From positions 1 through 64,000 of the forward strand of contig JBCBUC010000003.1 in the NCBI GenBank assembly GCA_039818345.1: a stretch of DNA of 64,000 nucleotides, written 5' to 3'. Both the position numbers and the translations under genes were made by a program. The stretch is from Parvularcula sp039818345 (lineage in GTDB: Bacteria; Pseudomonadota; Alphaproteobacteria; Caulobacterales; Parvularculaceae). Below the pieces are notes generated by a model that saw only the letters and a program-made list of their open reading frames with translations, was not told where the DNA came from and searched no databases. Shown here in pieces: positions 1 to 7,460 of the stretch. Within the stretch, counting starts at the first letter, position 1. The number at the start of each line of letters is the position of its first letter.

Positions 1-848
<848 letters not shown>

Positions 849-1010
849 AGGTTTGAATAACTGACTTGTTTAATTACTGACATCGCAAAACCAAAACCTC
901 CGTTGTTACGAGGTCATTGGTTTTATAGAAACGTCAGCAGTCAGTCTCAAAGTGTGAAGCTTAAAAGCTTCCGCCAGGACTGCGCCGCCCACGTTTCTCT
1001 TTCTCTTACC

Positions 1011-1025
1011 AAATTGTCAAAGAGC
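1011..1025 (-). promoter_or_regulatory. boxA-like rRNA antitermination element
   Basis: The reverse strand reads GCTCTTTGACAATTT, close to the bacterial boxA consensus (TGCTCTTTAACA) bound by NusB/S10. It lies in the transcribed leader about 165 bases upstream of the 16S 5' end, the expected place. The assignment rests on motif and position only. Confidence 0.6.
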
Positions 1026-1231
1026 GTCCGGCGCAATTACCGAACAGCCGAACCGAAGTCCAACCTTTTGTTTGGGAAGTTTTCCACTTCGCTAACGAAG
1101 CATCGAACCTTCCGAGCACCGCGAGGTATAGACCTCTTGGCAGACCGTCAACACCAAAGTTATTAACTTAGTGTCGACGCCGCTTTGACTTTGGCTTTAC
1201 TTCAAAGCCTCTGCCTCAGCGCAGGAGCGGC

Positions 1232-1260
1232 GAGATATTCATCTCAGTTGCCCCTGTCAA
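1232..1260 (-). promoter_or_regulatory. probable rRNA operon promoter
   Basis: On the reverse strand a perfect -35 box TTGACA (1255-1260) is followed after exactly 17 bases by TATCTC (1232-1237). The sequence just upstream (about 1262-1290) is A-rich on the same strand, like an UP element. Transcription would start near 1225, giving a leader of about 375 bases that includes boxA. This architecture is typical of strong stable-RNA promoters in Alphaproteobacteria; no mapping data were available. Confidence 0.6.
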
Positions 1261-1495
1261 CGACGATTTTGACTTTTTCTTCTTTGACCTTGCCAGGGGG
1301 TAAACCCTGAAACGCGGAGCAAAGAAGGCCGAGGGCGAAATCATCAGGAAGACCAGAAGACCGCGCCCCGTCGGCGTCTCAATGCCGTGGAGAGCCGCGT
1401 ATATGCAAAACCGAGCGCGCCCGTGCAAGAGGTTTTTGCAACCAAGATGAACTTTTTCTTTAGCGCCGTCACGCAATCAGAATAAGCTCGGAACT

Positions 1496-1927
1496 TCACG
1501 CTCCAGCGATGTAGCTTTTCAGCGCCTCAGCCTCTTCGCGTGCCTCACGAATGCGGTGTTTGATGACATCGCCGATCGACAAAATACCGCGCAGTGTTCC
1601 GCCCTCAACCACCGGGAGATGCCGAATACGGCGCTCTGTCATCATATCGAGAAGCTCATCCACTGTTGCGTCAGGATCAGTGGTGATGAGGGCCTCGGTC
1701 ATCACCTCGCTCACGGGACGCTCACGATGCCCAACGGGCGCACCCTTGAGGATACGAATCACGTCCCGCTCCGAGAGGATACCGCACGGGTGCCCGTCCT
1801 CGGTCATCACCAGTAGCGCGCCGATGTTCAGTTCAGCCAATCGATCGATAGCGTGGCCAAGTGTGTCGGTGCGTTGAAGTGTTTCCACCGTACCGCCCTT
1901 GAGGCTCAGAATATCTGATGCCCGCAT
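1496..1927 (-). CDS. CBS-domain pair protein
   Basis: The 143-residue protein consists almost entirely of two CBS domains, roughly residues 10-62 and 73-125. Each ends in the usual G-I-L-S-x-x-D-V-I signature (GILSERDVIR and GILSIGDVIK). Free-standing CBS pairs bind adenine nucleotides or similar ligands and act as soluble energy or redox sensors; the partner of this one cannot be read from the sequence. The start ATG at 1927 follows GGGAGG by four bases, and a longer frame upstream lacks such a site. It lies in the same orientation as the rhomboid gene (65 bases downstream of it) and may be cotranscribed with it. Confidence 0.85.
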   Translation of the reverse strand: MRASDILSLKGGTVETLQRTDTLGHAIDRLAELNIGALLVMTEDGHPCGILSERDVIRILKGAPVGHRERPVSEVMTEALITTDPDATVDELLDMMTERRIRHLPVVEGGTLRGILSIGDVIKHRIREAREEAEALKSYIAGA

Positions 1928-1992
1928 AAAACCTCCCAGATGTTTGTTTTTTGGGGGTCGAGCGTGCTCCTGTGGAAGGCTGTCGGCAAGCC

Positions 1993-2778
1993 TCAACCAA
2001 GGCCGAAGGGCAGTGGCGGACGCCTGGCCAAGCGATCGAAGTATGGAAACGCCACAAGACCAAAGACAAAACCACCGATATGGGCCTCCCAGGCGATCAT
2101 CACCTGGCCATCGGTCATCATGGCGCCAGCAATACCGGTCGCGATGTTGAGGCCGATGTAAATCGATGAGGCCACCAGCAAAGGACGGGCCCAGATTGGG
2201 GCCAAAGGCCCATATTCGGCGCCCATGGGCGCAAAAAGCCTGAGCGCGAATCGAAGCGTTCCCGCCATTAAGCCCGAAATAGCGCCCGATGCCCCGATCA
2301 TTGGGACATCATCAAAGGGATGAGCTGCAAAATGGGTCAGCGCGCCCGCCACACCGCTCGATAGGTAAAACGCCATAAACACGGTGATGTTGCGACTGGC
2401 ATCGGCTGGCGTTGTGTTTTCCACGCAAAGTCTGCGCGCTGTACCCGACCCAAACACCATCAGCCAAAGCATGTTGAGCGCCAGGTGCCCAAGACCGCCA
2501 TGGAGAAAGATATGGGTCACGAGCGGGATTACCGCGATGAGATACCGCCCCTCTTCGATCTGCGCGAGAAACCGCAGCGGGATAAACGCAAGATCCAGGA
2601 ACAGGGGGCCCCCTGTGAAAGGCGACGGCAAAATAAGCGACAGGAAGAAGGCGGCGATCGTAAAGACCACAATTTGCCCAATCGGGGTGGGCAGGTTCAG
2701 GATCGGCCCGCCTCTAAACGGTGCCCCCCCTTCCATCACACCTCGGCGCCTTCGGATGGAGGATGGCCGCTCTGTCAT
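1993..2778 (-). CDS. rhomboid-family intramembrane serine protease
   Basis: A polytopic membrane protein with the rhomboid signatures: an H-x-x-x-N motif (His98, Asn102, in GHLALNM), the catalytic serine loop GASG (Ser164) and the catalytic histidine in EAHIGGF (His233). Rhomboids cleave transmembrane substrates within the membrane; the substrate here is unknown. Residues are numbered from the ATG at 2778 (261 aa). An ATG at 2736 preceded by GAGG is an equally plausible start, and the frame is open up to 2835. The IS1-like transposon is inserted only ~72 bases upstream of the chosen start, so the native promoter has probably been displaced. Confidence 0.85.
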   Translation of the reverse strand: MTERPSSIRRRRGVMEGGAPFRGGPILNLPTPIGQIVVFTIAAFFLSLILPSPFTGGPLFLDLAFIPLRFLAQIEEGRYLIAVIPLVTHIFLHGGLGHLALNMLWLMVFGSGTARRLCVENTTPADASRNITVFMAFYLSSGVAGALTHFAAHPFDDVPMIGASGAISGLMAGTLRFALRLFAPMGAEYGPLAPIWARPLLVASSIYIGLNIATGIAGAMMTDGQVMIAWEAHIGGFVFGLVAFPYFDRLARRPPLPFGLG

Positions 2779-2842
2779 AGGTCTCGCGTCGTTTGTTATG
2801 AGGACAAAGGTGGCATCCTCCCCATCCGCCTGCAAGTGACGG

Positions 2843-2850
2843 CGGTCGCT
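2843..2850 (+). repeat. 8-bp target-site duplication, left copy
   Basis: CGGTCGCT directly abuts the left inverted repeat of the transposon. An identical octamer directly abuts the right inverted repeat at 6049-6056. Together they mark a clean transposition event. Confidence 0.9.
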
Positions 2851-2869
2851 GGTAGTGGGTCAGTTTGAA
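2851..2869 (+). repeat. terminal inverted repeat, left
   Basis: GGTAGTGGGTCAGTTTGAA, perfectly complementary to 6030-6048. The last ten bases or so lie inside the 3' end of the transposase gene, which stops at 2860. Confidence 0.93.
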
Positions 2870-3750
2870 TTTTCTTTCTTGCGGTAGGTTTTTGGGCGGT
2901 TCGGCTTCGGTGCCCGATCATCAACCAGCCGAATGATGTCTTCCACGTCCCAAATGCGATCCGTCAGGCCAGCCGCCATAGCAGGCGTCCATTTGTTGAG
3001 CGACTTGTGCTGGCGGCAGAAGTTGTAGTTCATGAAGTGCAGCGCGACCGCCAGAGCGTGGTTCTCCACCTTCTTCGAGAAGGCGTTCGTCAGTCGTGTA
3101 AAGCGACGCATGTTCATCCGCATAGTGAGGTTTTGGCGCTCAACGAAAGAGGTGGAGACCTTTTCCATATCCGGCTCACCTTCGATGACATCCTTGCGGG
3201 TCTTGCAGCAAACACCCGGACTATAACGGCGCTCCTGCGGCTTGCCCTTCGGCTCTTGGAACAGCTTCACAAGCTGGGCGTAGTCCACGTCCGCGCCGAA
3301 CGCTTCTTCGATGGCTTCAAGATATGGCTTGTGACCGTCCGTCGTGAGTTGCACCCGCGAGGCGAGACGGGTGGCGAGATCGGAGATGAAGAGACGCGCG
3401 TAGGAACTATCGCGACCGCCGATCAAGTAGGAGATGCAGAGCTTGCTGTCGGCGTCGATTGCCGTCCATGTCCACACGTCGCCAGCGTCTTCGGGAGCCG
3501 CTTTGGCATCGGCCACGTTCTTCGCTTTTGCGTAGCAAAAGGACCAGATTTCATCGCACTGGACGCGCTCAGCTTCGACCTCGCGGACCACCTCGTGGTG
3601 GAAGGCCGCGCAGGCTTCGCCAGCTTCCACGAGCAGCTTTGAGACCGTGTTTTTGGAAACGTCCGCGATCCGCGCCGTGCCCCGGATCGACATGCCATCA
3701 AGAAGGCACTTCAAGATGGTCTTACGGGTCTGAAGGGGCAGCTTGTTCAT
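2860..3750 (-). CDS. IS1-like family transposase
   Basis: A 296-residue DDE transposase. It has an N-terminal helix-turn-helix (SIRGTARIADVSKNTVSKLL) and a first catalytic Asp in VQCDEIWSF. Then come a second Asp in LTTDGHKPY and a Glu in STSFVERQNLTMRM, followed by an Arg/Lys-rich stretch (RRFTRLTNAFSKK). This resembles the InsB-type domain of the IS1 family, which typically makes 8-9-bp target duplications, as seen here. I place the start at the ATG at 3750 (MNKLPL...), by analogy with relatives; the frame is open to 3852 and no strong ribosome-binding site decides it. The gene looks intact, and its stop lies within the left inverted repeat. Confidence 0.85.
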   Translation of the reverse strand: MNKLPLQTRKTILKCLLDGMSIRGTARIADVSKNTVSKLLVEAGEACAAFHHEVVREVEAERVQCDEIWSFCYAKAKNVADAKAAPEDAGDVWTWTAIDADSKLCISYLIGGRDSSYARLFISDLATRLASRVQLTTDGHKPYLEAIEEAFGADVDYAQLVKLFQEPKGKPQERRYSPGVCCKTRKDVIEGEPDMEKVSTSFVERQNLTMRMNMRRFTRLTNAFSKKVENHALAVALHFMNYNFCRQHKSLNKWTPAMAAGLTDRIWDVEDIIRLVDDRAPKPNRPKTYRKKENSN

Positions 3751-3866
3751 ACTGACCAATATGCTTGAGCTAGTAGACATTCGCAACCCCATTGACGCTT
3801 CACACTTTAAGGAATATGCAGAAAACGACGCTAGGGGCAATAAGTCCCCCACCTTAAAGGATCAAG

Positions 3867-4565
3867 ATGTCAGGTTCCATCAGCTCAGAGCGCCGCCGTC
3901 GCCAGCAAATGCTCGATTTCATCCTCACTTTGCCGGAGGCGTTCTGGAGCGAGGTCGCGAGCCGAATCCGAGCCGTCTATGATGACTCGTTTGCCGAGCT
4001 CGACGCCGACCCGAGTGTCAGTGTGCCGCAGAAAGGGGACGCCCTTCTCCAGCGGCGCTTTTTCCGGTGTGAAAACATTCTCAACGAAGTCGGCCAGCGA
4101 TTCGGCGTCTCTTCGACGTTCGAACCGCTCGCACAGAACAACCGGCACATCGCCTACGTGAGCAACGAAAAGGTAGGGGTCACACAAGCCTATGTGCCTC
4201 CAGACGCTGGTCGCTGTGCTGAGCGGGGCTATCGGACCCGCAAAGCCAAGGTCAACAAGATGTGGGAGTCCGTGGTCCAGTCCTTGTTCGAGGAGGAGAA
4301 CAAGGTCCGAGAGCCCAAAGCGCTCTACGGGATCATCGCTCATTCTCCGTTTGGCCGCGCGTTCGAAGCACCGCATCAGCGGCTCGGCTCTATCGAGCTT
4401 GTGGTGCCGCGCGAGAACATGGAATCCGTCGAAAGCTTTTCCTTCGAAGAAATCTCGGCTGAGTATCGTCACCGCGCCGAAGAACAGGCACAGCGTCAAC
4501 CGACTCCGAAGCGGGCGCCGACCTGGAAAGAAAACGAAGACAAGAAAGACAGTCCGAAGAAATGA
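3867..4565 (+). CDS. transposon passenger protein of unknown function, partner of the XRE/ImmA gene
   Basis: I do not recognise this 232-residue protein. It starts at an ATG preceded by AAAGGA at good spacing and ends in ATGA shared with the next gene, so the two are almost certainly translated together. It is soluble, with no signal peptide or membrane segment. It has a mixed-charge N-terminus, a central region with aromatic and basic patches (QNNRHIAYVSNEK, GYRTRKAKVNKMW), and a low-complexity charged tail (about residues 200-232, rich in E, K, P, R) likely to be disordered. The tight coupling to an XRE/ImmA protein suggests a toxin, a repressor-controlled effector, or a substrate of the peptidase. 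All of that is inference from context. Confidence 0.75.
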   Translation: MSGSISSERRRRQQMLDFILTLPEAFWSEVASRIRAVYDDSFAELDADPSVSVPQKGDALLQRRFFRCENILNEVGQRFGVSSTFEPLAQNNRHIAYVSNEKVGVTQAYVPPDAGRCAERGYRTRKAKVNKMWESVVQSLFEEENKVREPKALYGIIAHSPFGRAFEAPHQRLGSIELVVPRENMESVESFSFEEISAEYRHRAEEQAQRQPTPKRAPTWKENEDKKDSPKK

Positions 4566-5746
4566 CGATAGGAGCAACAGGTTTTGTGGGGCAGCGTCTA
4601 GCAGAAGCTAGGCAAGCGAGAGGTATTGCGCAGGCGGACTTCGCGGCGCTCGTTGGCTTGAGCCCTCAATCCATGTCGAAGTACGAGAACGACAAACAAA
4701 ACCCCACCCAAGAGGTGGTGGATTTGCTGGCCTCACATCTACGATTTCCTCGCTCTTACTTTTTCCTTCCCTACCGTTTCGGAGATGACAAGCCGATCTT
4801 CTGGCGAAGCAAATTGACGGCCCCCAAGGGCAAGAAAGAGGGGGCGAAGGTGAGGTTGGACTGGGTGAAGTCTGCAGTCGATTATCTCTGCGCCTTTCTC
4901 GATTTCTCCCCCGTCAATGTGCCGCTAATCGACACCCCCAGCGACATTGCTTTGATGGACGATCAATTCATCGAAGAGGCTGCTGCTTCTATCAGAGAGC
5001 AGTGGGAGATCGCCCCTGGGCCGATGCCTGATGTTCTAGAGCGAATGGAGCTGAACGGCATCTTCGTCTCTCGAATTCACGTTCGTGCCGAAAAGCTCGA
5101 TGCATTTTCTCAGTGGTCAGATCACTACGGCGTCCCATTCGTTGTGTTGTCGCGGGATAAGGCAAGCGCGTGCAGGCAACGCTTCGACGCGCTCCACGAG
5201 CTTGCCCATCTGGTGCTCCACCGCTCCGTTACTCACAAGCAGATGAGTAATGCATCGACCTATAAGCTGTTGGAGAAGCAAGCAGATAAACTGGCCAGCG
5301 CTCTCTTGCTGCCAGAGCGAGATTTCCTTGATGAGCTCTACGCTCCCTCGCTGGACGCCTTTGTTTCAATGAAAAGCCGATGGAAGGCATCAGTAGGGGC
5401 AATGATCATGCGAGCACATCAGCTCGATATAATCAGTGATGACTACAAGACCCGCCTCTGGATGAATTACACTCGGCGCGGCTACAAAAGAAATGGAGAA
5501 CCGCTGGACAACAGCTTGCCGAAAGAAGAGCCGCACATGATTAGGGCGGGCTTCATGATGCTTCTAGAAAGCGGAAGGCAGACCAAGAGCGACATTCTCT
5601 CCGCCCTTCCGTTTCCTGCCGATGATCTCGAGGAAATAGCTGACCTAGAACAGGGAACGTTGTCCGGCGAAACCGTCGCAGAAAAACGACAACCTAAGCT
5701 GCGTGAAGATCTGGGCGAAAACGTCGTATCAATCTTCGGAGACTGA
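4562..5746 (+). CDS. XRE-family HTH regulator fused to an ImmA/IrrE-type metallopeptidase
   Basis: A 394-residue two-domain protein. Residues ~11-65 form an XRE/Cro-type helix-turn-helix (QRLAEARQARGIAQADFAAL... then SPQSMSKYE). Residues ~150-260 are an ImmA/IrrE (DUF955) peptidase domain with the zinc motif HELAH (His212, Glu213, His216). A downstream EKQADKLASALLLP segment starting at Glu238 corresponds to the region of the third ligand. Such proteins act in phage, ICE and toxin-antitoxin circuits by cleaving or displacing a partner repressor. The start overlaps the upstream stop (ATGA, 4562-4565). The ~100-residue C-terminal part beyond the peptidase has no family I recognise. Confidence 0.88.
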   Translation: MTIGATGFVGQRLAEARQARGIAQADFAALVGLSPQSMSKYENDKQNPTQEVVDLLASHLRFPRSYFFLPYRFGDDKPIFWRSKLTAPKGKKEGAKVRLDWVKSAVDYLCAFLDFSPVNVPLIDTPSDIALMDDQFIEEAAASIREQWEIAPGPMPDVLERMELNGIFVSRIHVRAEKLDAFSQWSDHYGVPFVVLSRDKASACRQRFDALHELAHLVLHRSVTHKQMSNASTYKLLEKQADKLASALLLPERDFLDELYAPSLDAFVSMKSRWKASVGAMIMRAHQLDIISDDYKTRLWMNYTRRGYKRNGEPLDNSLPKEEPHMIRAGFMMLLESGRQTKSDILSALPFPADDLEEIADLEQGTLSGETVAEKRQPKLREDLGENVVSIFGD

Positions 5747-5971
5747 GTTCTTCCAGCGAGCTTGCGCTGCTTTTCTTGCGATAGCACGCCGCTCCTCTGG
5801 GCTCAGGGCGTTAGCGCGCGCCGAGCCCCCGTTTGCTCCGCCTTTGGCTCCACGGCCTTTGGCGGATGCTGGATCAATCTCTTCATCCTCATCTGAGCCC
5901 GCTGCCAAGTCGACGATCTTCTTCGCCAACTGGTTCGCGTCGCGAGGGCGCTTTGGGTTTTTTCCGGACAT
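5729..5971 (-). CDS. small basic passenger protein with an ALSPEERR...AAQARW tail
   Basis: An 80-residue, very hydrophilic protein convergent with the XRE/ImmA gene, overlapping its 3' end by 18 bases. It has a basic N-terminus (MSGKNPKRPRD), an acidic Gly/Ala-rich linker, and a C-terminal ALSPEERRAIARKAAQARW segment. That last motif recurs in many short proteins of unknown role in Proteobacteria, often near mobile elements, and looks like a small helical nucleic-acid-binding motif. Function is unknown. The ribosome-binding site is weak (GGGC just before the ATG), but the composition and the known motif support a real gene. Confidence 0.6.
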   Translation of the reverse strand: MSGKNPKRPRDANQLAKKIVDLAAGSDEDEEIDPASAKGRGAKGGANGGSARANALSPEERRAIARKAAQARWKNSVSED

Positions 5972-6029
5972 GCCCTAAGATATGCCATCTTGCGGGCGCG
6001 GGGACAAACCCCAGTCAATCCCGCCGATT

Positions 6030-6048
6030 TTCAAACTGACCCACTACC
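6030..6048 (-). repeat. terminal inverted repeat, right
   Basis: TTCAAACTGACCCACTACC, the exact reverse complement of 2851-2869. Confidence 0.93.
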
Positions 6049-6056
6049 CGGTCGCT
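6049..6056 (+). repeat. 8-bp target-site duplication, right copy
   Basis: CGGTCGCT follows the right inverted repeat without a gap and matches 2843-2850 exactly. Confidence 0.9.
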
Positions 6057-6187
6057 TTGACCCTTTGTTGAGAGGACCGGCCTAAAATTGCGTGACCTGG
6101 GTCCACGAAACCACCATCTCTTCCCGGATGCAGAAAAGTTGGTGCTTCTTTTGGACAGCGGTCGGTGAGCAATAAGGTCGGGCAATC

Positions 6188-6715
6188 ATGAAACCCACAG
6201 CGACTTGGTGCATGAACGTGTCCGGCCGGATATTCGGGCCCTATGACACCGACCAAATGGGCAAGTTCATTGCCGAAAAGCGGCTGGCTTACCATTCGCT
6301 CGTGGCGCCAGCCGGCAGCCGTGATTTTCGCCCGGCTCTTCAATTTCCTGAGCTTCGCAACCTCTTCAAACCGAAATCCGCCGAAGAACGAGGCGCCGAG
6401 GCACGCGCGCAAACCCAAGCGCATAAGAGTTTTTTGATCGTTTTTGGGAGCGAGATGGGCGGCGCAGAGCGCGCTTCGAAACTCTACAGCAGCCTTCCCG
6501 AAGTGATTCCGCTGTCAGCGACCACGTGGCTGGTGGTCAGCGACCGCAGTGCCGATGATCTTCGCGACGAGCTGGCGAGCCTGTTGCCCAGCACCGAGCG
6601 CGCGCTGGTCATTGGATGCTCCAGTCAAACGCCCGCGAGCCATGGGGTGAGCCTTGAGGAGCATGAGCGCATCGCCAATGTGCTGGGTGCTGGCGGCATG
6701 TGGCCCAAGGTCTAA
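6188..6715 (+). CDS. GYF_2-like domain protein
   Basis: A 175-residue soluble protein. Residues ~7-55 (CMNVSGRIFGPYDTDQMGKF and onward) match the GYF_2-type pattern of a 'G-x-x-x-GP-Y/F' strand followed by an amphipathic helix, a small domain thought to mediate protein contacts. The remaining ~110 residues form a mixed alpha/beta region (FLIVFGSEMGG...ALVIGCSSQ) of unknown role, perhaps a compact nucleotide-like fold. It lies just upstream of the OmpR-like regulator (about 40 bases) and may be cotranscribed with it. The transposon ends 140 bases upstream, so part of its original promoter region has been separated from the divergent rhomboid gene. Confidence 0.65.
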   Translation: MKPTATWCMNVSGRIFGPYDTDQMGKFIAEKRLAYHSLVAPAGSRDFRPALQFPELRNLFKPKSAEERGAEARAQTQAHKSFLIVFGSEMGGAERASKLYSSLPEVIPLSATTWLVVSDRSADDLRDELASLLPSTERALVIGCSSQTPASHGVSLEEHERIANVLGAGGMWPKV

Positions 6716-6754
6716 TGCTTGTTCTCAAGACCGGTTGAGGTCAAAACTCCCGCC

Positions 6755-7456
6755 ATGAACGGCCCGTCAGACGTCCTCGCCGGATCCGACACCCCGCATA
6801 TTCTTGTGGTGGATGATGACGAGCGCATTCGCACGCTGTTGGCCCGCTACCTCCGCGACAACGGATTCCTTGCCTCAGCGGTGGATAGCGCGGAGAGCGC
6901 CGACGCCCTTTTAAAGACGATCGCGTTCGACGCCTTGGTGATTGATGTGATGATGCCGGGTGAAGACGGTTTTTCCTTCACCGAGCGCATGCGGATCGCA
7001 ACGGATCTGCCGATCATCCTCCTCACAGCAAGGGGTGAGCCCCAGGATCGGATCCGCGGGCTCGAGGTGGGCGCGAATGACTACCTCCCCAAGCCGTTTG
7101 AGCCGCGCGAGCTGCTCCTTCGCCTGAAAGGCCTCTTACAGCGGACCAGTTTACCAAGCCGTGCTGAAACGATCGCGTTTGGCGGCTTTCGTTTTGACCT
7201 AGCCCGCGGGGAGCTGACCCACGGCGATGACCGGGTGAAATTGACCGACGCGGAACTCCATCTTCTGCGCACCTTGGCGGCTAAGCCCGGGGCAGCGGTG
7301 CCCCGCAATGTTCTTGCGCAAAAGGAACTCGGCGTCTTTGACCGCTCAATCGACGTTCAGGTCACCCGCCTCCGGCGAAAAATCGAGGATGACCCGCGCA
7401 GTCCACAGCACCTTAAAACCGTGCGAGGCATCGGTTACGCGCTGATGACGGACTAA
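6755..7456 (+). CDS. OmpR-family response regulator
   Basis: A 233-residue two-domain regulator. The receiver has the acidic pair at Asp20-Asp22 (LVVDDDE), the phosphoacceptor Asp64 (LVIDVMMPGEDG) and Lys113 (DYLPKPF). A winged-helix OmpR/PhoB DNA-binding domain spans ~135-233, ending in the typical TVRGIGYAL. The ATG at 6755 fits the family's N-terminal length; a TTG at 6719 is in frame but less likely. Its kinase gene begins five bases after the stop, so the two form a cognate pair. The nearest well-known relatives are OmpR-like regulators; the signal is not apparent from the sequence. Confidence 0.9.
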   Translation: MNGPSDVLAGSDTPHILVVDDDERIRTLLARYLRDNGFLASAVDSAESADALLKTIAFDALVIDVMMPGEDGFSFTERMRIATDLPIILLTARGEPQDRIRGLEVGANDYLPKPFEPRELLLRLKGLLQRTSLPSRAETIAFGGFRFDLARGELTHGDDRVKLTDAELHLLRTLAAKPGAAVPRNVLAQKELGVFDRSIDVQVTRLRRKIEDDPRSPQHLKTVRGIGYALMTD

Positions 7457-7460
7457 CCAG

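Larger units (their letters stand above)
849..1495 (-). other. rRNA operon leader and upstream region without protein genes
   Basis: This ~650-base stretch separates the 16S 5' end from the stop codon of the CBS-domain gene. It holds a boxA-like antitermination element (1011-1025) and a good promoter (1232-1260), described separately. Open frames here (903-1166 forward, 1216-1476 reverse) have no ribosome-binding site or recognisable domain and look like chance frames. Nothing else was seen in 1300-1495. Confidence 0.7.
2851..6048. mobile_element. IS1-like transposon with three passenger genes
   Basis: A 3198-bp element bounded by perfect 19-bp inverted repeats (2851-2869 and 6030-6048, GGTAGTGGGTCAGTTTGAA) and a perfect 8-bp target duplication. 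It encodes one IS1-like DDE transposase on the minus strand, close to the left end. A plain IS1-type element is about 0.8-1.1 kb; here over 2 kb of extra sequence carries an unknown 232-aa protein, an XRE/ImmA protein and an 80-aa basic protein. The intact repeats and duplication suggest a recent, single-step insertion of the whole unit. It sits in the intergenic space between the divergent rhomboid and GYF-like genes. Confidence 0.9.

Noticed and set aside
903..1166. 87-residue forward open frame upstream of 16S
   Set aside because: Lies in the rRNA leader, antisense to it; no ribosome-binding site or domain. The same holds for the frame at 125-313 inside 16S.
1216..1476. 86-residue reverse open frame just downstream of the CBS gene
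   Set aside because: Covers the rRNA promoter; composition is low-complexity and without a convincing start signal.
3007..3642. 211-residue forward frame across the transposase gene
   Set aside because: Antisense shadow of the transposase, which has all DDE motifs on the other strand.
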